Assembly (NCBI GenBank): GCA_025963425.1
Contig: JAOPUQ010000095.1
Coordinates: 1 to 19,099, forward strand
Reading direction: 5' to 3'
Origin: Modestobacter sp.
Lineage (GTDB): Bacteria; Actinomycetota; Actinomycetes; Mycobacteriales; Geodermatophilaceae
Length of the DNA: 19,099 nt
Under the pieces are notes generated by a model, which did not search any database, was not told where the DNA came from, and saw only the letters and a list, made by a program, of their open reading frames with translations. Position numbers and translations under genes: made by a program. This document shows positions 14,415 to 19,099 of the stretch, piece after piece (within the stretch, counting starts at the first letter, position 1; every line of letters begins with the position of its first letter).

Positions 14415-15623
14415 GGCGCTCCGCTTGCTCTCCTTGGTGGGCACCGGCGGGCTGGGCAGCTCGTCGGCGACGGTGGCGTCGCGGCTGCCCATCGGCTGGG
14501 GGTGGCCCTCGGTGGTGTCGGCGGCGGTCTGGTGCTCGGTCTCGGCGTTGATCTCCGCGCCCAGCAGCACCAGGTAGCAGGTCAGGTACAGCCACAGCAT
14601 CAGCACGATCACCCCGGCGATGGCGCCGTAGGTCTTGTCGTAGGACCCGAAGTTGTCCACGTAGACGCTGAACAGCAGGCTCACGACCGCCCAGATGACG
14701 GTCACCACGATCGAGCCCAGGCTGACCCACCTCAGCTTCGGGGAGTCCCGGTCCGGCGCGACCCGGTACAGGACGGCGAGGGAACCGGCGATGACCCCCA
14801 GCAGCAGCACCCAGCGCACCACCTGGGCGAGGATCGTGCCGACGATGCCCAGCGGCAACAGGTCGAGCACGACCGGGACGACGGCGATCAGGGCGAAGGT
14901 GATCAGGACGAAGGCGATGGCGCCCAGGGTCAGCCCCAGCGCCAGGACCTTGCGCTTGACGAACCCGCGGGTCTCGACCTCGTCGTAGGCGATGTTCACC
15001 GCGGTGATCAGGTTCCCCGTGCCGCCCGAGGCGCTCCAGAGGGCGGCCAGGATGGAGATGATCAGGCTGACGGTGAGCGCGCCGCCGCTGTTCTGCGTGA
15101 TGTCGGTCAGCTGGGTGGCGAGCAGGTCGCGCGCGCTGCGGGGCAGCTGGTCCGACAGCGACTCGATCTGCCGGGTCACCTGCTCCGGGGAGGCGACCAG
15201 GCCGTAGATCGAGATGGTCGCGATCAGCGCCGGGAAGACGGCGAGGAAGGCGAAGAACGCGACCCCCGCGCCGATGATCGGCATGTTGTCGGCGTTGTTC
15301 TCCGCCCAGGCACGCTTGATGATCTGCAGCCAGCCCCGGGCGGGGATCTGCGTCGGTTTCTCGGCGTGCACGCCGGGGAGCACGGCCTCGCTGGGCACCG
15401 AGCGCGTGCCACCGGTGGTGTCGGCCCCCGGGCCGTCACCACTGGGAACGGTCGCTCGGGAGGACCCGGTCGGTCGGGGGGTCGTGTCGTGCGCGCCGTG
15501 CCCGTCCTGCGTCCGCGTCCGGCGCTCCTCGGCCTCCCGGAGGGCAGCCCGGCGCGCAGCCTTCTCCTGCACCCGTTCGCGGATGCGTTCGACGGCGCTC
15601 TCGTGGCGTCCGGTGCCGACCAT
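14412..15623 (-). CDS. YihY/BrkB family inner-membrane protein
   Basis: A 403-residue polytopic membrane protein. A charged, Arg/Glu-rich N-terminal tail of about 95 residues precedes WLQIIKRAWAENNADNMPIIGAGVAFFAF, the classic entry into the YihY/BrkB (formerly RNase BN) core. Six hydrophobic segments lie at about 116-142, 181-199, 226-252, 265-286, 299-321 and 333-358, followed by a hydrophilic tail. DNFGSYDKTYGAIAGVIVLMLW is a conserved core block. The function of the family is unsettled; envelope or transport roles are proposed. The ATG at 15623 (after AGAGGGA) is preferred: the frame reaches 15845, but the extra sequence is antisense to DUF4235. It is the last gene of the 14412-16292 operon, 41 bases after DUF4235. 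Confidence 0.92.
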   Translation of the reverse strand: MVGTGRHESAVERIRERVQEKAARRAALREAEERRTRTQDGHGAHDTTPRPTGSSRATVPSGDGPGADTTGGTRSVPSEAVLPGVHAEKPTQIPARGWLQIIKRAWAENNADNMPIIGAGVAFFAFLAVFPALIATISIYGLVASPEQVTRQIESLSDQLPRSARDLLATQLTDITQNSGGALTVSLIISILAALWSASGGTGNLITAVNIAYDEVETRGFVKRKVLALGLTLGAIAFVLITFALIAVVPVVLDLLPLGIVGTILAQVVRWVLLLGVIAGSLAVLYRVAPDRDSPKLRWVSLGSIVVTVIWAVVSLLFSVYVDNFGSYDKTYGAIAGVIVLMLWLYLTCYLVLLGAEINAETEHQTAADTTEGHPQPMGSRDATVADELPSPPVPTKESKRSA

Positions 15624-15664
15624 GGGCTGGTCCCTCTCGTGTCCGACGGTGTGCGGGTGGGTGG

Positions 15665-15937
15665 TCAGTCGCCGGGCCAGCTCCCGGTCAGCTTGGTGAA
15701 ACCCCGGGCGCCGGTGCGCTGGATGGCGGCCTTGGTGACGGCGAAGATGGCGCCCTGGATGGCGGCGGCCAGCAGCACCTCGGACATCGAGTACTCGCTC
15801 TGCATGGCCCCGGGTGCGTCGTCCTCGTGCGCGACGAGCTTCCACACCTGCTTGAACACCGCTCCGGACACAGCCCCGGCAACCACGCCGCTGATCAGGC
15901 CGATCGGGCGGTAGGCGATCTTGGCGCCCGTGCTCAT
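15665..15937 (-). CDS. DUF4235 small membrane protein
   Basis: A 90-residue protein starting MSTGAKIAYRPIGLISGVVA, with two hydrophobic stretches (about 10-28 and 52-68) and ending GARGFTKLTGSWPGD. These features match DUF4235, found in actinobacteria next to DUF3618 and holin-X-like genes. Its role is unknown; a structural membrane role is likely. The ATG at 15937 has GGAGG eight bases upstream and overlaps the DUF3618 stop as ATGA, so translation is probably coupled. The frame extends upstream to 16270 only by chance. Confidence 0.88.
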   Translation of the reverse strand: MSTGAKIAYRPIGLISGVVAGAVSGAVFKQVWKLVAHEDDAPGAMQSEYSMSEVLLAAAIQGAIFAVTKAAIQRTGARGFTKLTGSWPGD

Positions 15938-16212
15938 CGCTTCTTCCTCCGAATGATCAGGCCCGCGACCAGCGCGACCAGGACGGCGGCGGCCCCCAGG
16001 ACGACCGGGGGGCTCTCTCGATAGGTCTCGACGACGGTGTCCCGTGCCCGGGCGACGCCCTCCCTGGCGCGGGCGGGGGCGTCGAGCCGGTGGCTGATCT
16101 CGTCGAGCGTGCGGCCGAGCTGCTCGCGGGTGGCCTCGATGTCGGCCCGGATGGCGTCGGGGTCGGCCGTCCCGCTGGCCTCGGGGGTGCCGGGACCGTG
16201 TGCGCCGGTCAC
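15934..16212 (-). CDS. DUF3618 membrane protein
   Basis: A 92-residue protein. IRADIEATREQLGRTLDEIS at about 21-40 is the DUF3618 signature helix. An amphipathic region follows, then one membrane segment (PPVVLGAAAVLVALVAGLII) and a basic tail RRKKR that should stay in the cytosol. Function is unknown; the family co-occurs with holin-X, DUF4235 and YihY genes. The start is GTG at 16212, overlapping the stop of the short upstream ORF as GTGA. The start has no good Shine-Dalgarno of its own, so it probably depends on coupling to that ORF. Confidence 0.88.
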   Translation of the reverse strand: MTGAHGPGTPEASGTADPDAIRADIEATREQLGRTLDEISHRLDAPARAREGVARARDTVVETYRESPPVVLGAAAVLVALVAGLIIRRKKR

Positions 16213-16292
16213 CGGGAGGCCCGGGTGTCCCGGTGACCGGCGGGGGCGTCTCGGCCCGCGTCGCCGCCACCGCCCGGAGTGGGCTGGCTCAT
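16209..16292 (-). CDS. Short leader ORF, possible truncated holin-X gene (27 aa)
   Basis: ATG at 16292 follows GGAGGA by three bases. It encodes MSQPTPGGGGDAGRDAPAGH plus seven more residues, then TGA overlapping the DUF3618 GTG as GTGA. In related actinobacteria the position before DUF3618 is usually held by a holin-X (DUF1469) protein whose flexible N-terminus looks similar and is followed by a conserved helical core. Here the core is absent. Either a deletion left a stub that still couples translation to DUF3618, or this is a genuine small ORF. The Shine-Dalgarno and overlap are seen; the ancestry is inference. Confidence 0.5.
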   Translation of the reverse strand: MSQPTPGGGGDAGRDAPAGHRDTRASR

Positions 16293-16332
16293 GGGTCCTC
16301 CGGGGTCTCGGGAGAGCAGTCGAGACCCGGAC

Positions 16333-16357
16333 ATGCCCGGTGCGCTACGGCGTAAAC
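16333..16357 (-). promoter_or_regulatory. Sigma-B/sigma-F-like promoter of the DUF3618-DUF4235-YihY operon
   Basis: On the minus strand GTTT (16354-16357) is followed by 15 bases and GGGCAT (16333-16338). This is one base from the GTTT-N(14-16)-GGGTAT consensus of actinobacterial general-stress and SigF-type promoters. It would give a 5' leader of about 30 bases before the GGAGGA-ATG at 16292. A stress-type promoter suits a small envelope-protein operon. Confidence 0.5.
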
Positions 16358-16410
16358 CAAGATCGCGGTGTGCCGGGCCGCCCCGACCCGCCCGGGACGG
16401 CGAGCCGGGC

Positions 16411-16416
16411 TAGCCT
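16411..16416 (+). promoter_or_regulatory. -10 box of the 70-aa gene (leaderless)
   Basis: TAGCCT is followed by GCCGCC and the ATG at 16423. Spacing is six bases and there is no Shine-Dalgarno. Confidence 0.6.
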
Positions 16417-16422
16417 GCCGCC

Positions 16423-16635
16423 ATGAGCTGGACCTGGCAGCTGGAAGACCCGACGGGTGCGCCCGTGGACCCCGCCTCGCTGGGCGTGGAGGTGCCCTCG
16501 ATCGACAACCAGGGCGACGCCGAGTCCTGGCTGGGCGAGAACTGGCGGGATCTGCTGGAGCGCGGCATCGCCACGGTCACGCTGCTGCGGGACGGCGACC
16601 GGGTCTACGGCCCGATGGGGCTGGCTGCCAGCTGA
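16423..16635 (+). CDS. Conserved small actinobacterial protein of unknown function (70 aa)
   Basis: The 70-residue acidic soluble protein begins MSWTWQLEDPTGAPVDP and carries the blocks DAESWLGENWRDLLERGI and VTLLRDGDRVYGPMGL. I recognise this pattern as a small protein widespread in actinobacteria with no known role. There are no membrane segments, signal peptide or cysteines. The ATG is leaderless by position after a TAGCCT box. A ten-pair hairpin begins right after the stop. It is divergent from the DUF3618 operon and convergent with the aldo/keto reductase. Confidence 0.8.
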   Translation: MSWTWQLEDPTGAPVDPASLGVEVPSIDNQGDAESWLGENWRDLLERGIATVTLLRDGDRVYGPMGLAAS

Positions 16636-16667
16636 GCCGGGGCGGGCGACGCCGTGTCCGCCCCGGC
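16636..16667 (+). terminator. Hairpin directly after the 70-aa gene
   Basis: GCCGGGGCGG (16636-16645) pairs perfectly with CCGCCCCGGC (16658-16667) around a 12-base loop, starting at the base after the TGA. It has no T-tract, which is usual for terminators in this window. Confidence 0.65.
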
Positions 16668-16693
16668 GGCCCCTCCGTGGCCTCCCCGAGGCC

Positions 16694-16738
16694 GCCAGGG
16701 GAGCCAGGGGAGCCAGGGGAGCCAGGGGAGCCAGGAGG
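16694..16738. repeat. 9-base tandem repeat (minisatellite)
   Basis: Four perfect copies of GCCAGGGGA run from 16694 to 16729, followed by a partial copy (GCCAGGAGG, 16730-16738). The array lies in the non-coding gap between the convergent 70-aa gene and aldo/keto reductase gene. Being outside genes it can change length freely. No function is evident. Confidence 0.85.
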
Positions 16739-16748
16739 GGGTCCTTGC

Positions 16749-17732
16749 TCAGCCGCGGGAGGTCTTGCCCGGGTCCCGCTCGACCACGTCGCCGAGGGCC
16801 TCGTCGATGCGGGCCAGCACCTCGGCCGACAGCTGGACGCCGGCGGCCTTGACGTTGTCGGCCACCTGCTCCGGCCGGCTGGCCCCGATGATCGCCGCGG
16901 CCACGTTGGGGTTCTGCAGCACCCAGGCGATCGACAGCTGGGCCATCGTGAGCCCCAGTTCGTCGGCGATGGGGCGCAGCTGCTGCACCCGGCTGAGGAC
17001 GTCGTCCCGCAGGAAGCCCTTGATCGACCCGGCGACGGCGGGGTTGCCGGCGCGGCTGTCGGCCGGCGGCTGCTGACCCGGCAGGTACTTGCCGGTCAGC
17101 ACGCCCTGGGCCAGCGGCGACCAGACGATCTGGGACAGCCCGTGCTGCTCGCTGGTGGGGACGACTTCGGCTTCGATGACGCGCCACAGCATCGAGTACT
17201 GCGGCTGGTTGCTGATCAGCTGCACCTTGAGCTCGCGGGCGAGCTCGGCGGCGGCCGCGATCTCCTCGGCACGCCACTCCGAGACCCCGATGTAGAGGAC
17301 CTTGCCGGCCCGCACCAGGTCGGCGAAGGCGGTCATCGTCTCCTCCAGCGGCACCGAGGAGTCGTAGCGGTGGGCCTGGTAGAGGTCGACGTAGTCGGTC
17401 TGCAGCCGCTCGAGCGAGGCGTGGCAGCTCTCGATGACGTGCTTGCGGGACAGCCCGCGGTCGTTGGCCCCCGGCCCGGTGGGCCAGTAGACCTTGGTGA
17501 AGATCTCCAGCCCCTCCCGACGCTGGCCGGCCAGGGCACGGCCGAGCACCGACTCGGCCTTGGTGGCGGCGTAGACATCGGCGGTGTCGAAGGTGGTGAT
17601 CCCGGCGTCGAGGGCCGCGTGCACGCAGGCGTGTGCAGCGTCCTCCTCGACCTGGCTGCCGTGGGTGAGCCAGTTGCCGTAGGCGATCTCGGAGATGGTC
17701 AGGCCGGAACGGCCGAGGCGTCGAGTGTGCAC
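16749..17732 (-). CDS. Aldo/keto reductase, potassium-channel-beta-like
   Basis: An NADPH-dependent cytosolic reductase of aldehydes or ketones, 327 residues, (alpha/beta)8 barrel. MHTRRLGRSGLTISEIAYGN is the family N-terminus. The catalytic tetrad is Asp49 and Tyr54 in FDTADVYA, Lys80 in FTKVYWP, and His121 in YQAHRYD. The cofactor end has IIGASRPEQVADN near the C-terminus. Overall it resembles the Kv-channel beta-subunit/YghZ branch. The physiological substrate is unknown. The start is GTG at 17732, eight bases after a TACGGT -10 box with no Shine-Dalgarno, so it is leaderless or nearly so. The gene lies alone between a tandem repeat array and the DUF3043 gene, whose stop is 31 bases upstream. 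Confidence 0.95.
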   Translation of the reverse strand: MHTRRLGRSGLTISEIAYGNWLTHGSQVEEDAAHACVHAALDAGITTFDTADVYAATKAESVLGRALAGQRREGLEIFTKVYWPTGPGANDRGLSRKHVIESCHASLERLQTDYVDLYQAHRYDSSVPLEETMTAFADLVRAGKVLYIGVSEWRAEEIAAAAELARELKVQLISNQPQYSMLWRVIEAEVVPTSEQHGLSQIVWSPLAQGVLTGKYLPGQQPPADSRAGNPAVAGSIKGFLRDDVLSRVQQLRPIADELGLTMAQLSIAWVLQNPNVAAAIIGASRPEQVADNVKAAGVQLSAEVLARIDEALGDVVERDPGKTSRG

Positions 17733-17740
17733 GGCCGCCG

Positions 17741-17746
17741 ACCGTA
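17741..17746 (-). promoter_or_regulatory. -10 box of the aldo/keto reductase gene
   Basis: TACGGT on the minus strand lies eight bases before the GTG at 17732. A start of transcription at seven bases would leave a leader of about one base. Confidence 0.45.
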
Positions 17747-17763
17747 CAACCGGCTCGGCCGGG

Positions 17764-18372
17764 TCAGACCTCGGCGTTCGGCGCGACCGCCGGCCTGGGG
17801 AACCGCCACTTGCGGATCATGGTGGCCCGGCTGATGCCGTACCAGACCAGCGTGCGGGTCTTCTCCGGGTGGTCGGGCAGCCGTTCGGCCAGCTTGGCCT
17901 TGATCTTGCGGCCCAGCACGAAGGAGTCGGCCACGATGACCAGGAAGAAGGCCAACCAGAGATAGACGGTGTAGCCCCGCACCGCCTGGTTCGGGATGAT
18001 GTAGCCGACCAGCACCAGGGCGGCCACGACGAGGAAGAAGCTGCCGGCGTTGCGCCGGGAGTCGACGATGTCGCGCACCAGCCGGCGCGCCGGGCCGCGG
18101 TCGCGGGCCGGCAGGGCGTTCTCGTCGCCCCGCGCCGCGGCGGCCCGGGTGCTGCCCCGGGTGGCGGCCTGCGACTCGCGCATCCGCTTGTAGGCCTCCC
18201 TGCGCGTGGTGGGCGGCGGCGGGGGAGGACCCTGCCGGCGGCCCTGGGCCTCCGCGCGCCTGGGTGTGGGCCGGCCCTTGCCCACGCCGGCCGCCAGCTG
18301 GGCGCTGAGGTCGGCAGCGGAATCCGGCGTCGTCTCGGACTGGGGGCGGCGGCCGGGCAGGCGGAGCTTCAC
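17764..18372 (-). CDS. DUF3043 membrane protein
   Basis: A 202-residue protein. The N-terminal cytosolic half is basic and proline-rich (GKGRPTPRRAEAQGRR near 31-46, then seven consecutive prolines, then TTRREAYKRMRESQAA). RDRGPARRLVRDIVDSRRNAG leads into two membrane segments at about 109-127 and 132-154. A basic C-terminal region follows. This order is that of DUF3043, an actinobacterial family of unknown function. The GTG at 18372 lies eight bases after a TAGACT -10 box. It is divergent from erpA and in tandem with the aldo/keto reductase. Confidence 0.9.
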   Translation of the reverse strand: MKLRLPGRRPQSETTPDSAADLSAQLAAGVGKGRPTPRRAEAQGRRQGPPPPPPTTRREAYKRMRESQAATRGSTRAAAARGDENALPARDRGPARRLVRDIVDSRRNAGSFFLVVAALVLVGYIIPNQAVRGYTVYLWLAFFLVIVADSFVLGRKIKAKLAERLPDHPEKTRTLVWYGISRATMIRKWRFPRPAVAPNAEV

Positions 18373-18380
18373 GGCTCAGG

Positions 18381-18386
18381 AGTCTA
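18381..18386 (-). promoter_or_regulatory. -10 box of the DUF3043 gene
   Basis: TAGACT on the minus strand lies eight bases before the GTG at 18372, with no Shine-Dalgarno between. This indicates a leaderless or nearly leaderless transcript. Confidence 0.5.
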
Positions 18387-18473
18387 CGTGCGCCGGGGGC
18401 CGGTCCGGACCGCTCGCTCGAGGGAGACCGCCCGGTCGGAGGTGGGCAGGCGCGCTCAGTCGGTCCTGCGCCG

Positions 18474-18479
18474 TACAGT
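18474..18479 (+). promoter_or_regulatory. Candidate -10 box of erpA
   Basis: TACAGT fits TANNNT and would start transcription near 18486, leaving a leader of about 85 bases that contains the hairpin at 18505-18539. No clear -35 box is visible. Confidence 0.4.
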
Positions 18480-18504
18480 GGGAAGCAGCTCCGCCACGGC
18501 GGTG

Positions 18505-18539
18505 TTGGTCGTTCCGGCAGATCCGGCCGTAACGACCAA
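18505..18539. promoter_or_regulatory. Inverted repeat/hairpin in the erpA leader
   Basis: TTGGTCGTT (18505-18513) and AACGACCAA (18531-18539) are perfect complements. Inside, four more pairs (CGGC with GCCG-type pairing) follow one mismatch, leaving a seven-base loop. It lies between the candidate -10 box and the GGGAGG before erpA. It could be an operator of an Fe-S or iron regulator or an RNA structure controlling translation. No match to a named box is claimed. Confidence 0.55.
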
Positions 18540-18570
18540 GGCAGGACACCCTCGAGTGGGAGGACCACAC

Positions 18571-18927
18571 ATGACCGTGCAGGACACGCAGGCCCCCGGC
18601 GCCACCGGCGTCCTTCTCAGCGACACCGCCGCACTCAAGGTCAAGACGCTGCTGGACCAGGAGGGTCGCGACGACCTGCGACTGCGCATCGCCGTGCAGC
18701 CCGGTGGCTGCTCTGGCCTGCGCTACCAGCTGTTCTTCGACGAGCGCTTCCTCGACGGTGACCAGACCCACGAGTTCGGTGGCGTCGAGGTCATCGTCGA
18801 CCGGATGAGCGGGCCGTACCTCGGTGGCGCGGTGATCGACTTCGTCGACACCATCGAGAAGCAGGGCTTCACGATCGACAACCCGAACGCGCAGGGTTCC
18901 TGCGCCTGCGGGGACTCGTTCTCCTGA
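18571..18927 (+). CDS. erpA: A-type iron-sulfur carrier (ErpA/HesB/IscA family)
   Basis: A 118-residue carrier that delivers Fe-S clusters to target apoproteins in the cytosol. The three cluster ligands are all present: Cys47 in VQPGGCSGLRYQL and the pair Cys111 and Cys113 in GSCACGDSFS at the C-terminus. The middle block VIVDRMSGPYLGGAVIDFVDT fits the family. The ATG at 18571 follows GGGAGG at seven bases; the open frame extends far upstream only as antisense to DUF3043. Potential clients in this organism include the lipoate sulfur-insertion enzyme LipA, which would link it to the lipoate genes here (inference). A leader of about 85 bases with a strong hairpin suggests regulation. Confidence 0.95.
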   Translation: MTVQDTQAPGATGVLLSDTAALKVKTLLDQEGRDDLRLRIAVQPGGCSGLRYQLFFDERFLDGDQTHEFGGVEVIVDRMSGPYLGGAVIDFVDTIEKQGFTIDNPNAQGSCACGDSFS

Positions 18928-18957
18928 TCTCCGCCGAGCTCGCCTGAGCTCGACGCC

Positions 18958-18996
18958 ACGGCGCCCGGCACCCCCGCACGGGGTGCCGGGCGCCGT
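18958..18996. terminator. Strong terminator hairpin after erpA
   Basis: A perfect 17-pair stem (18958-18974 with 18980-18996) with the five-base loop CGCAC. It starts 31 bases after the erpA stop and 28 bases from the stop of the opposing gene, so it can serve both. No T-tract follows. Confidence 0.8.
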
Positions 18997-19023
18997 CGCA
19001 TGTCCGGGGTCTGCCTCCCGGGC

Positions 19024-19099
19024 TCAGTCCTGTGGGTCCGAGGGGATCGGGATGCCGGTCCCCGGCGCCGGCTGCGGCGCCGGCACCGTGGTCCCCGGC
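19024..19099 (-). CDS. C-terminal end of a proline-rich protein (partial)
   Basis: On the minus strand one frame reads PGTTVPAPQPAPGTGIPIPS then D-P-Q-D and TGA at 19024-19026. This Pro/Ala-rich acidic tail is typical of the disordered C-terminus of actinobacterial membrane or secreted proteins. Only 24 residues are in the window, so the protein cannot be identified. It converges on erpA across a strong terminator, which supports a real gene end here. Confidence 0.5.
   Translation of the reverse strand, partial: PGTTVPAPQPAPGTGIPIPSDPQD

Noticed and set aside
14502..15914. A 470-codon plus-strand frame opposite the YihY gene.
   Set aside because: It is mainly Gln/Asp/Gly/Arg repeats produced by the complement of a membrane-protein gene. 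The YihY core on the other strand is unmistakable.
16694..16738. A CRISPR-like array.
   Set aside because: The repeat unit is nine bases with no spacers; it is a simple tandem repeat.

Overview
The window is very rich in G+C, and its genes carry clear actinobacterial signatures: DUF3043, DUF3618 and DUF4235 proteins, a double-lipoyl SucB-type E2, pepA divergent from gcvT, and a TIGR01777 epimerase between sucB and lipB. Many genes start with GTG or ATG 6 to 8 bases after a TANNNT -10 box, which marks leaderless transcripts. The family make-up suggests a Geodermatophilaceae-like actinomycete (Blastococcus, Geodermatophilus or Modestobacter type). That placement is an inference from recall, not a search result.

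Layout. 1-311 (-) is the start of a mannitol-dehydrogenase-family polyol/hexuronate oxidoreductase. 312-682 is non-coding and holds one CRP-like palindrome. 683-769 is a leucine attenuator: a leaderless 11-codon leader peptide with three consecutive Leu codons, a hairpin and a textbook terminator. It stands in front of leuS (808-3696). Convergent to leuS is lipB (3729-4370, -). 4371-4990 holds a decayed GAF/histidine-kinase gene and several short repeats. A membrane Ser/Thr protein kinase follows (4991-6706, +). Then come, on the minus strand, a TIGR01777 epimerase, sucB (E2) and lpd (E3) at 6756-11076. A small conserved unknown protein (11241-11624, +) and pepA (11644-13158, -) are next. gcvT (13258-14376, +) diverges from pepA and converges on an envelope/stress-type operon at 14412-16292 (-). 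That operon is a short truncated leader ORF, DUF3618, DUF4235 and YihY/BrkB, behind a sigma-B/F-like promoter. The right end has a 70-residue conserved unknown, an aldo/keto reductase, a DUF3043 membrane protein, the A-type Fe-S carrier erpA, and the 3' end of a proline-rich protein.

How the genes fit together. The central theme is lipoate-dependent metabolism. LipB attaches octanoyl groups to lipoyl domains. SucB and Lpd are the E2 and E3 of 2-oxo-acid dehydrogenase complexes. GcvT works on the aminomethyl-lipoyl H protein. ErpA supplies Fe-S clusters to enzymes, potentially including LipA, whose gene is not in the window although it often follows lipB. LeuS and PepA add translation and peptide turnover. 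The right-hand membrane operon looks like stress or envelope upkeep.

Most of the window is conserved housekeeping sequence, and I see no mobile element, CRISPR array, rRNA or tRNA. The items most worth a second look are the leuS attenuator, the His-to-Asn change at the SucB catalytic motif, the decayed GAF/kinase region with its repeats, the alternative-sigma-type promoter with its truncated first ORF, and the hairpin in the erpA leader.
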